Shown: piece by piece, positions 42,465 to 49,458 of the stretch | How positions within the stretch are numbered: the stretch's first letter is position 1 | How the letters are laid out: each line of letters opens with the position of its first letter | Source of the DNA: CAVTHW01 sp963734625 | GTDB taxonomy: Bacteria; Acidobacteriota; Terriglobia; Bryobacterales; Bryobacteraceae | Reading direction: 5' to 3' | NCBI GenBank assembly: GCA_963734625.1 | Contig: CAVTHW010000016.1 | Location: forward strand, 310,001-374,000 | Length of the DNA: 64,000 bases | Notes under the pieces: generated by a model | The model's input: the letters and a program-made list of their open reading frames with translations, nothing else | Database searches by the model: none | What the model was told of the DNA's origin: nothing | Program-made: the position numbers and the translations under genes

Positions 42465-44165
42465 TCAGACTTTCCTGGCGGTCACCAGTACTGTGCCGGC
42501 CGGAAGGGCTTGCGAGATCACGTTGGTCAAACCCAGGGCATGCAGCGAAGCCCGGACACGGTCGACCGACCAGTCGCGGCAGCCATCCCGTCTAAGACGG
42601 CGCGCCAACGCTCCCCACGTCACCTCCGGGGGCGGAAGAACGCCAGCGGGCAGGAAGCTGTCGTGCAAAGCAAGCAGGCCGTCTTTCTTCAAGACGGAGG
42701 TGGCCGTTTCCAGCATTCTGTCCACCTCGCCCGGCTTGCAGGATGAGAGGAGTCCTGAAAGTAGAATCGCTCCATAGGGTTCTCCATTCGGAGGAGACTG
42801 CCCCAGGAAGGGGTTCACGGCGCGAAAAGCGGCGTGTGGACAGCACCGAGCCAGGATTTCGCCGTAAGCCTCGCCCCCCCAGCCCAACAACAAGATCGGA
42901 CTCTGCCCAGCAAGGTTCAACTTATCGGCGACCGCCGGGGCCGCGAAACGAGCCAGCGATTCGCAGGCTTCTCGGAAAAGCTCCGGATCTTCGTCCGGAG
43001 CGGGATCGCCGCGCCCACTGAAAACATAGCTGGCCAAATCCTGCCAACAGTCGGATTGGTCGGACAGCTGAAGGACAGCCGCCCTTAGGCTCTGAGGCGA
43101 GTCGCTTCTCAAATAGCGGGAGGCAATCTCGAGATTCCGGTATCCCTCCGGCGCAGCTTCGAGCAAGCCCATGGCCACGAGGTTGTCCAGTATCTCGCCG
43201 AGTGCGGCAGGCCGGAGGTCCAAGGCGCCGCCAAGCTCGGCCGCCTGCCGGAACTCGTCCAGTTGGTCGAACACGCCCAGCGCGAGGGCCAATCGCAGAA
43301 TCTGGCTGCCAATGCCGGCGGCAGCCAGACGAAGCAACTGGTCGGGCAAGGGGGCAGGTTCGAAGCGTGGGTTGTCGTCGGGCCTCGGCCGTAGGTCACG
43401 CTGAGAATCCTTGAGCTTCTCTCGGAGGCGAACGACTTCTCCCACCACCAGCGTCGCCGGAGGCTCGATATTCGCCGCGCGCACCTCGCCGGCGATGGTC
43501 GCCAGCGTGCCCGTGACCACGCGTTCGTTGTGCCAGAACGCCATCTGAATCATCGCTGCCGGCGTGCCGGGGTCTTTGCCGTGCTCGGTGAGTCGCTGCG
43601 CGATGATGGCTACGTTGTTGACGCCCATGAGGAAGACAAGGGTTCCCGAGCGGCTGAGGGCATCCCAATCCAGCCCGCTGTGGTCTTTCTTGGCCTCGTG
43701 GCCAGTCACGATCGTCACCGCGGAAGCCAAATCCCGATGGGTCACCGCTATTCCGGCGCTCAGAGGCGCGGCCAGCGCCGAGGATACGCCCGGTACCACC
43801 TCGAAGGGCACGCCGTGGTCGGCCAGGTATTCCGCCTCCTCGCCCCCGCGCCCAAACAGAAACGGGTCGCCCCCCTTCAGCCGGACCACCATCTTCCCTT
43901 CTCGCGCTCTGGCCAGCAGGAGTTCATGGATCTCGTTCTGGCGTGACTCGTGCTTTCCAACCGGCTTGCCCATGTAGATGCGCTCGGCGGAAGGCTTGGC
44001 GAGCGTGAGGACTTCCTCCTGGACGAGCCGGTCGTAGACCACCACGTCGGCGGCCTTCAGAAGGCGTTCGGCTTTGATCGTGAGCAGTTCAGGGTGACCC
44101 GGTCCCGAGCCCACGATGTAGACTTTGCCGGGCTGACGTCCGATGCTGGTGGAATCGTTGGTCAC
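42465..44165 (-). CDS. Uroporphyrinogen-III C-methyltransferase fused to an O-methyltransferase-like domain
   Basis: 566 residues. Residues 12-255 are a complete SUMT (CobA): KVYIVGSGPGHPELLTIKAE, ADVVVYDRLV, VRLKGGDPFLFGRGGEEAEY, VVPGVSSALAAPLSAGIAVTH region and VTGHEAKK. It makes precorrin-2 for siroheme. Residues 280-566 look like a class-I O-methyltransferase with N-terminal winged helix (LALALGVFDQLDE, LGEILDNLVAMGLLEAAPEG, YRNLEIASRYLRS) and a Rossmann part (ILLLGWGGEAYGEILARCCP; MLETATSVLKKDGLLALHDS). The SAM motif I is weak (LGWGGEAYGE instead of DxGxGxG). I do not know this fusion from standard siroheme enzymes. The precorrin-2 oxidase and chelatase are encoded separately at 18886-19566. 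Confidence 0.85.
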   Translation of the reverse strand: MTNDSTSIGRQPGKVYIVGSGPGHPELLTIKAERLLKAADVVVYDRLVQEEVLTLAKPSAERIYMGKPVGKHESRQNEIHELLLARAREGKMVVRLKGGDPFLFGRGGEEAEYLADHGVPFEVVPGVSSALAAPLSAGIAVTHRDLASAVTIVTGHEAKKDHSGLDWDALSRSGTLVFLMGVNNVAIIAQRLTEHGKDPGTPAAMIQMAFWHNERVVTGTLATIAGEVRAANIEPPATLVVGEVVRLREKLKDSQRDLRPRPDDNPRFEPAPLPDQLLRLAAAGIGSQILRLALALGVFDQLDEFRQAAELGGALDLRPAALGEILDNLVAMGLLEAAPEGYRNLEIASRYLRSDSPQSLRAAVLQLSDQSDCWQDLASYVFSGRGDPAPDEDPELFREACESLARFAAPAVADKLNLAGQSPILLLGWGGEAYGEILARCCPHAAFRAVNPFLGQSPPNGEPYGAILLSGLLSSCKPGEVDRMLETATSVLKKDGLLALHDSFLPAGVLPPPEVTWGALARRLRRDGCRDWSVDRVRASLHALGLTNVISQALPAGTVLVTARKV

Positions 44166-44195
44166 TTAACAAAAATGGCTTGAAGACTCGGCACT

Positions 44196-44207
44196 CATGA
44201 TATCATG
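44196..44207. promoter_or_regulatory. 12-bp palindrome in a divergent promoter region
   Basis: CATGATATCATG is a perfect palindrome midway in the 85-base gap between the divergent SUMT-fusion gene and the kinase-BON gene. It contains TATCAT on both strands, so it could serve as a shared -10 (TTGAAG 15 bases upstream on plus; TTGCGC 16 bases upstream on minus) or as an operator. Confidence 0.35.
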
Positions 44208-44250
44208 GTCCCAAAACTGCGCAAGTTACTAGACGAGAGGGGGAGGGGAG

Positions 44251-45063
44251 ATGTCGGTCATTACCATCTCGAGGGGTTCTTTCAGTGGCGGCAAGATGAT
44301 AGCGGAATGCCTCGCCGCCAAGCTGTCGTTCCGTTGCATCGACCGGGACGTGATCGTGGAGAGGGCCGCCGCCAGTGGGGTCTCGCAAGACGAACTGCTC
44401 GACGCTCTGCTGAAGCCGCCGACGTTCCTGGAGCGGTTCAGGCATAAGCGGTATTTGTACCTGGCTCTGATTCAAGCCGCTCTCGCAGAGGAGGTGAGGA
44501 CCGGCAGGGTTGTCTACCACGGCAACGCGGGGCACCTGCTCTTGAAGGGAGCCAGCCCGGTGCTCCGGGTGCGGATCATCGCTCCTCTCGAGATGCGGCT
44601 GGCGATGGTTCAGGAGCGCCTGAAGCTTGGCGCCAAAGAGGGACTGGCGTACATCCAGAAGGTCGACGAGGACCGGCGGAAGTGGACCCAGTTTCTGTAC
44701 GGGGTGAACTGGGAAGACCCTGTTCTCTACGACCTGGTGATCAACCTGGAGCACATCAACATCGACGAGGCCTGTGACTCCCTTGTGGTGGTCGTCAAGG
44801 AGCGAAGGTGCTTTGAGTTCACGAGCGAATGTCAGGCCGTGATGGACGATCTGGCGCTCGGCAGCCGCATCCGCGCCAACCTTGCCCTCGATCCCCCCAC
44901 ATCGCACCTTGAGGTGGAGGTCACCGCTGTTAGCGGCTCGGTCAGGATCAAAGGAAAGCTCACTTCGGTGGAAGAGATCGAAGAGGTGCGTCGCGTGGCC
45001 ATCGCCGTCCCCGGCGTGACCAACCTGGACCTCGCTGAGCTGGTCCCCGCCACGCGCGTTTAG
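44251..45063 (+). CDS. Cytidylate-kinase-like protein with C-terminal BON-like domain
   Basis: 270 residues, ATG 44251 after a strong GAGGGGGAGGGGAG site. The P-loop is ITISRGSFSGGKMIAECLA; then CIDRDVIVERAA, the LID-like segment VVYHGNAGHLLLKGA, VLRVRIIAPLEMRLAMVQER and YDLVINLEHINIDEACDSLV. This fits the cytidylate_kin2 family (PF13189), which is widespread in sulfate reducers but has no proven substrate. Residues 195-265 form a BON-like domain (RIRANLALDPPTSHLEVEVT, GSVRIKGKLTSVEEIEEVRR, VPGVTNLDLAELV), usually a phospholipid- or ligand-binding fold. The first gene of a plus-strand run, but a separate promoter follows it, so it may be regulated apart from TauE-sat. Confidence 0.75.
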   Translation: MSVITISRGSFSGGKMIAECLAAKLSFRCIDRDVIVERAAASGVSQDELLDALLKPPTFLERFRHKRYLYLALIQAALAEEVRTGRVVYHGNAGHLLLKGASPVLRVRIIAPLEMRLAMVQERLKLGAKEGLAYIQKVDEDRRKWTQFLYGVNWEDPVLYDLVINLEHINIDEACDSLVVVVKERRCFEFTSECQAVMDDLALGSRIRANLALDPPTSHLEVEVTAVSGSVRIKGKLTSVEEIEEVRRVAIAVPGVTNLDLAELVPATRV

Positions 45064-45157
45064 CATTCCGAAGCACGACATGTCCCAGGCGGCCTGATCG
45101 GGCCGGACAATAATTCCAACATATTCAGCGATTAAGGTCCGATTCTCAAAATAGATG

Positions 45158-45204
45158 TTGCGCTAAGAGTTAATCGGGTTTAAATTGTACTTGGTCAAAT
45201 AAGT
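45158..45204 (+). promoter_or_regulatory. Promoter/operator block of the TauE-dsrN-sat operon
   Basis: TTGCGC (45158-45163), 17 bases, TAAATT (45181-45186), followed by GTACTTGGTCAAATAAGT. The block matches the one ahead of marR at 42 of 47 positions, including everything from TTAATC through TAAATTGTAC except one base. Predicted start near 45193 leaves a leader of about 90 bases to the TauE ATG. The rest of the 45064-45282 gap holds no gene. Confidence 0.65.
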
Positions 45205-45282
45205 TGCGCGGGTATCAATTATGACTTTGGCAGTCATCGTTGACCTTCGCGGTAAGGTTAGCGCCGGGAAAGAGGCCGGAGT

Positions 45283-46290
45283 ATGTCGATCTTCCTGCCG
45301 GTCGCGGGAATCAGCATCAACCTGTTCCTTCTGGTTGGAGCAGGCTCGATGGTGGGCTTCCTCTCGGGGCTTCTGGGAGTCGGAGGAGGTTTTCTTCTCA
45401 CTCCGATCCTGATGATGATCGGCATTCCCGCGACCATCGCAGCCGCGTCGGACTCATGCCAGATCATCGCAGCGTCTTCCTCCGGGGTCGCGGCCCACTT
45501 CCGGTTGGGCAACGTGGATTACAAGATGGGCAGCATCTTGCTGCTTGGGGGCTTGCTGGGGTCGGCCATCGGTGTCGAAGTGATCAAGGCCCTGCGGACC
45601 CTGGGCAACGCCGATCTGCTGATCACGGTCACCTACATTGTCGTGTTGGGTGGAGTCGGCGGTTCCATGCTTATCGGCAGCGTCCAGGCACTGCGCCGGG
45701 GAACGCTCGCTGTCAAGACGCGGCGGCCGGTTCCGAAACGAAGTCTCCTGAGCAGACTTCCTTTCCAGATGGATTTTCCGCACTCCAGGGTGAGGCACTC
45801 CGTCTTCGTTCCTTTCGCGCTCTGCACCCTGGTCGGAATCCTGGCTGCGATCATGGGTGTCGGCGGGGGGTTCATCATGGTGCCGATGATGGTCTACTTG
45901 CTGCGCATGCCGCCGCACGCAGCTGTGGGAACGGACCTCTTCCAGATCATGTTCACCTGCGCCGGAGTGACCTTCCTGCAGGCCACGCGAAACCAGACAG
46001 TGGATCTCGTCCTGGCACTGGTGCTCGCGGCGGGGTCCACAATCGGCGCTCAGATCGGCGCGCGCGTGTCACGCTATCTGCGCGGTGAGCAACTGTTGAT
46101 CGTGCTTGCGCTGCTTGCCCTGGCGGTGACGTTCAAGATGCTGGTCGGCCTTGTGCTCACTCCAACGAACCTCCTCAGCCCAGCCAGCGGGCACGCCTCC
46201 GTGCGGCCCAGCAAGCAGTTGTTCTTGGCGTCGAGTCCAAGGCCGGGGCCGGGGGATCTTCGCCCGTTTCCGTTTCTGGTAGACAAGTGA
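45283..46290 (+). CDS. TauE/SafE-family sulfite/sulfonate exporter (first copy)
   Basis: 335 residues with about eight helices in two repeats. Family motifs: VGFLSGLLGVGGGFLLTPIL, ASDSCQIIAASSSGVAAHFR, VDYKMGSILLLGGLLGSAIG, and in the second half LVGILAAIMGVGGGFIMVPM, AAVGTDLFQIMFTCAGVTFL, LAAGSTIGAQIGARVSRYLR. A cytoplasmic loop (RRGTLAVKTRRPVPKRSLLS) joins the halves. Members export sulfite, sulfoacetate or other small organic anions. First gene behind the shared promoter block; a GAGG site stands nine bases ahead of the ATG. A 99-residue membrane protein and a second TauE follow. Confidence 0.88.
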   Translation: MSIFLPVAGISINLFLLVGAGSMVGFLSGLLGVGGGFLLTPILMMIGIPATIAAASDSCQIIAASSSGVAAHFRLGNVDYKMGSILLLGGLLGSAIGVEVIKALRTLGNADLLITVTYIVVLGGVGGSMLIGSVQALRRGTLAVKTRRPVPKRSLLSRLPFQMDFPHSRVRHSVFVPFALCTLVGILAAIMGVGGGFIMVPMMVYLLRMPPHAAVGTDLFQIMFTCAGVTFLQATRNQTVDLVLALVLAAGSTIGAQIGARVSRYLRGEQLLIVLALLALAVTFKMLVGLVLTPTNLLSPASGHASVRPSKQLFLASSPRPGPGDLRPFPFLVDK

Positions 46291-46302
46291 TTCGGAGGTT
46301 GA

Positions 46303-46602
46303 ATGGTGCGCTTTCCAAGGATGAAATCAGCGCTGCTGGCTTCGCTGGCTCTCGCCTTCCTGCCCGCGCTCAGCTTCGGCGCCTCGAGTGACGAGAGCCC
46401 AATTGTTTTCGTCGCGGATTCCCGCGGCCTCACGGGTTGGCGTGCTTGGTGTACCAACCTTTACAACGAGAGCCTCTTCCACTTCGCGCTGCTGACGGTG
46501 ATCCTGATTCCGGTGGTGGCGCTTGTGCTGGGCTCGATCACGAACTTCTTCTTGGTGCGCAGCGGCATCGACTTGAAATCGCGAGCTGTGGCGGAACATT
46601 AG
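46303..46602 (+). CDS. Small membrane protein between two TauE genes
   Basis: 99 residues. Signal-like start (ALLASLALAFLPALSFGA), a short periplasmic part (IVFVADSRGLTGWRAWCTNL), then one transmembrane helix (FALLTVILIPVVALVLGSIT) and a short basic tail. It lies 12 bases after TauE 1 and 16 bases before TauE 2. I do not recognise a named family. Position suggests a helper or small subunit of the exporter pair. Confidence 0.7.
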   Translation: MVRFPRMKSALLASLALAFLPALSFGASSDESPIVFVADSRGLTGWRAWCTNLYNESLFHFALLTVILIPVVALVLGSITNFFLVRSGIDLKSRAVAEH

Positions 46603-46618
46603 GGCATAGGAGGGTCAC

Positions 46619-47698
46619 GTGGACTGGTTATTCGTGCAAATGCCCATTGCGGGGATCCACATATTCTGGCCGGGCCTGCTCATCCTCGGTCTCGGTGTCG
46701 GCATCATCGGCAGTTTCTTCGGAATGGGTGGCGGGTGGATGGTCACGCCGGGATTGAACATCCTCGGTTTTCCCATGGCGTTCGCTATCGGCACCGACAT
46801 CACCCACATGGCCGGCAATTCCCTCATCTCCACCATGCGGCACTCCAAGTTCGGCAACGTGGACTACAAACTGGGCATCGTCATGGCTGTCGGCACCGTG
46901 GGCGGCTTTGAATCGGGCGCTCAGATGATCATGTGGCTGGAACGGATCGGCAGAATCGACCTTATCGTCCGGGTTGGGTACCTGGTGCTGCTGGCACTGA
47001 TCGCCTGGCTGGTTTTCGCCGACGTGCATCAGCAAAGGAAAAAGCAAAGGGAGGATTTGACTTCTGGTAAGCCGAGACAGGCGGTGCCCTCCGGCGGCAT
47101 CCAGTGGTATCGCACGTTTCAGAAGATAAGGATCCCGCCGATGGTTCACTTCAACCGGGCCGGCATCTATTGCACGGCCTGGCTGCCGATGTCGGTGAGT
47201 TTTTTAACTGGATGGCTGGCGGGCATCCTGGGCATTGGCGGCGGCCTGATCCGTATGCCTGCTTTGATCTATCTGGTCGGTGTTCCGACTCACGTCGCTG
47301 TGGGCACGGACTTGTTTGAAGTTGTCATTTCCGCCCTTTACGGCGCGGGCACTTACACCTATAAGGGGCGGACAGAACTGGTAGCGGCTGTGATCATGCT
47401 GGTCGGCGCCTCCATCGGCGCCCAGATAGGCTCGGTGGCGACCAAGTACGCCAAAGGATACGGAATCCGGGTCTTCTTTGGAGTTGCCGTAGTCGGCTGC
47501 GCCCTTTCTATTGCGTTCAAGTTAATTGCTTCCTACTTCCCGGTGGTGAGGCGTTTCTTCGACGTAGCCGCATCGGTCCTCATCCTTCTGTTGATCTTGG
47601 GTCTCTCCCTGTTCATCTTCCTCAAGTTTCTCAAGGGGGCGCGGGAGGAACTTGCCCTTCGGACGAGCGAGACCAGAGCTAGCGCGGTGGGCAAGTAG
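46619..47698 (+). CDS. TauE/SafE-family exporter (second copy)
   Basis: 359 residues, GTG start at 46619 behind AGGAGGGTCAC. Repeats: LGVGIIGSFFGMGGGWMVTP, FAIGTDITHMAGNSLISTMR, VDYKLGIVMAVGTVGGFESG, then LTGWLAGILGIGGGLIRMPA, VAVGTDLFEVVISALYGAGT, LVGASIGAQIGSVATKYAKG. It differs clearly from the first copy, with a longer first loop and a final helix VLILLLILGLSLFIFLKFLK. Two unlike TauE proteins in one operon may form a heteromer or handle different anions. The ends are close to the lipoprotein gene (24 bases). Confidence 0.87.
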   Translation: MDWLFVQMPIAGIHIFWPGLLILGLGVGIIGSFFGMGGGWMVTPGLNILGFPMAFAIGTDITHMAGNSLISTMRHSKFGNVDYKLGIVMAVGTVGGFESGAQMIMWLERIGRIDLIVRVGYLVLLALIAWLVFADVHQQRKKQREDLTSGKPRQAVPSGGIQWYRTFQKIRIPPMVHFNRAGIYCTAWLPMSVSFLTGWLAGILGIGGGLIRMPALIYLVGVPTHVAVGTDLFEVVISALYGAGTYTYKGRTELVAAVIMLVGASIGAQIGSVATKYAKGYGIRVFFGVAVVGCALSIAFKLIASYFPVVRRFFDVAASVLILLLILGLSLFIFLKFLKGAREELALRTSETRASAVGK

Positions 47699-47722
47699 GA
47701 GACGGGGCCGGCGAAAGGAGGA

Positions 47723-48319
47723 ATGCAAATGAAAAGTCGAACGACGGGATTCACTCTCCTGTGCATAGCCTGCCTGCCTTTACTGGTGGGGTGCAGCGGT
47801 TTTGGGCAAGTCAACCAGGGGCGAGTAATCGCATATGACGCGGCCAAAGGGTTGGTGACCCTTGTTTCCGAGGCCTACGGCCAGGAGGCGTCGGCCATGA
47901 AGTACGGCGTTCTCCCTCCGGTTACGATCCAGGTTCCCAACGATCCCGGCCAGATGGGGCCAGCGCCCAAGGCCGGCCTGCTGCTGTCCATGGACAGCCA
48001 GAACCGAAAGGTCGTGGTTTTCGATCCCCCAACCCAGTCCTTCAAGAGCATAGCGTTCGACCTAGTCGGGCAGCGGGACGGCGTTTTTGTGGATGATCCC
48101 GCTATCAAGGGGGCCAAGTTCCCGAAAATCGACCGGGACCGAAAGACCATCACGGTGTACTCGACCCAACAGCGGCAACTGGTCACATTCGCCGTTCCGG
48201 ACGAGTACTTCGATCTGCCGCCCGACACCTGGGCTATGGGCGACGAGGTCCGCTACTACTACAAGGACCCGCACAAGGCGCTCAGACTGATGAACGTGAC
48301 CAGAACCAATGTCCTTTGA
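47723..48319 (+). CDS. Lipoprotein, DUF4881-like
   Basis: 198 residues. Lipobox LPLLVGC at residues 20-26, so the mature protein is lipid anchored. Body: QGRVIAYDAAKGLVTLVSEA, LPPVTIQVPNDPGQMGPAPK, FDLVGQRDGVFVDDPAIKGA, KITVYS-like KTITVYSTQQRQLVTFAVPD and WAMGDEVRYYYKDPHKALRL. This agrees with a conserved lipoprotein (DUF4881) that I associate with sulfate reducers, but the assignment is from memory of the pattern. It is preceded by AAAGGAGGAATGCAA. Function unknown; it may support the periplasmic side of the exporters. Confidence 0.7.
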   Translation: MQMKSRTTGFTLLCIACLPLLVGCSGFGQVNQGRVIAYDAAKGLVTLVSEAYGQEASAMKYGVLPPVTIQVPNDPGQMGPAPKAGLLLSMDSQNRKVVVFDPPTQSFKSIAFDLVGQRDGVFVDDPAIKGAKFPKIDRDRKTITVYSTQQRQLVTFAVPDEYFDLPPDTWAMGDEVRYYYKDPHKALRLMNVTRTNVL

Positions 48320-48345
48320 CGAGGGTCTCGAAGCGGGCTAGCAGA

Positions 48346-48645
48346 ATGTTTTGGAACAAGCCAGCCACGGCGGCGGATGGAGACGGAACCAGCGGGCGGA
48401 GACGGGTTGCGGCAACCATCACGTTCGACTTGGCCATGGTCATCGAGTTGGCGGTAGCGATGTATCGTGCCAACGCGCACAGTTCCGATTTCACCGGCGT
48501 TTTTCTCAGGACGTTCTTCGGGCTGCTCATCCCCACACTCTTCTTGTGGCGGTATGGCCTAAGGAAGATCCTCTCCCAACCGGGCGAGCAACAGAGCGCG
48601 CAGCAGGGCGATGGCGGTAGCGTGGTTGGGGGAGAGCGGTCGTGA
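48346..48645 (+). CDS. Small membrane protein in the TauE operon
   Basis: 99 residues from the ATG at 48346 (a TTG at 48316 is an alternative start). Two likely helices: TITFDLAMVIELAVAMYRAN and FLRTFFGLLIPTLFLWRYGL, with a polar tail (QQSAQQGDGGSVVGGERS). The stop overlaps the start of the next gene (GTGA). No family is recognised. It is probably a membrane adapter of the same export system. Confidence 0.6.
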   Translation: MFWNKPATAADGDGTSGRRRVAATITFDLAMVIELAVAMYRANAHSSDFTGVFLRTFFGLLIPTLFLWRYGLRKILSQPGEQQSAQQGDGGSVVGGERS

Positions 48646-49448
48646 GAAACGTCGTTTCCCGGCTGGTGTGCGGGTATCTGTTGCTTCCGCTGCTCAGTCT
48701 CTGCGCGTTAGCCTGGGCCACCGGGCCGGCTCAGCCCCGCGTGAAGCTCACCCCGGAACGAATCGAGATGGGCTCCTTTTACAGCGGCGTCCGGGTCAAG
48801 ATCGAAGGCTTGGTCGGCCACGGCTCCAAAGCCATCGTCGTGTTGCGCGGAGCCGATAAGCGGGAGTCCTTCAACAAGAAGGGGCGGTTCGGCTTCATCT
48901 GGTTAAACGCCGGCAGCGTTCGCATTTCGGGAGCTCCATCCTTGTTCCTCTGCTTTAGCCCGGAGCCCGTCAGAGCGCTACTGGACGCTGAGGTCATCGG
49001 CCAGAGGCTGCTCGACGAAGCGTCCATCCAGGCCTATCTGCGAATCGAGCCTGAGCAGGCGCCCGATCGAGCGAAGGAGGTCCGGTCCAATTTTCTAGCG
49101 CTGAAGACCGAAGATGGACTGTATCATATCTACCCGGGCGGGCTGAAGATGGGCGCGCCTCTTGCTGAGGGAACACCATTCTCCGCCGAGTTCCTTTGGC
49201 CCAAGATCGCCCCGCCAGCGTCCTACACGGTCCAGGTTCTGGAGTGCCGTGACCGCGCCGTCATCGCGGAATCCTCCGTCCCTCTGGAAGTTGTCAAGGT
49301 CGGATTCCCTCAGAGTTTGGCGGTCCTGGCGACTCAACACGCCGCGTACTACGGAGTGTTAGCCGTGCTGTCGGCGGCCTGCGCTGGCTTCATGATCGAC
49401 TTTCTCGCCGCAAAGCTGTTCGGCAGAAGGCGCGGAGCGGCCCACTGA
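48642..49448 (+). CDS. TIGR02186-like periplasmic protein with C-terminal membrane anchor
   Basis: 268 residues, GTG start overlapping the preceding stop. Signal peptide (LLPLLSLCALAWA), then RVKLTPERIEMGSFYSGVRV, KIEGLVGHGSKAIVVLRGAD, RFGFIWLNAGSVRISGAPSL and FLWPKIAPPASYTVQVLECR, then a C-terminal helix (YGVLAVLSAACAGFMIDFLA). The MGSFYSG.xV and K.GRxGFIWLN patterns match the TIGR02186 family, whose genes occur with TauE. The fold is likely beta-sandwich in the periplasm. Function unknown; possible partner of the exporters or of a sulfite-handling enzyme. Confidence 0.75.
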   Translation: MRNVVSRLVCGYLLLPLLSLCALAWATGPAQPRVKLTPERIEMGSFYSGVRVKIEGLVGHGSKAIVVLRGADKRESFNKKGRFGFIWLNAGSVRISGAPSLFLCFSPEPVRALLDAEVIGQRLLDEASIQAYLRIEPEQAPDRAKEVRSNFLALKTEDGLYHIYPGGLKMGAPLAEGTPFSAEFLWPKIAPPASYTVQVLECRDRAVIAESSVPLEVVKVGFPQSLAVLATQHAAYYGVLAVLSAACAGFMIDFLAAKLFGRRRGAAH

Positions 49449-49458
49449 CCGGCGTAGA

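Noticed and set aside
42465..44165. Acetylserotonin/hydroxyneurosporene O-methyltransferase as the main function
   Set aside because: The N-terminal 255 residues are a complete SUMT, and the methyltransferase-like half has a degraded SAM motif, so SUMT is the primary call.
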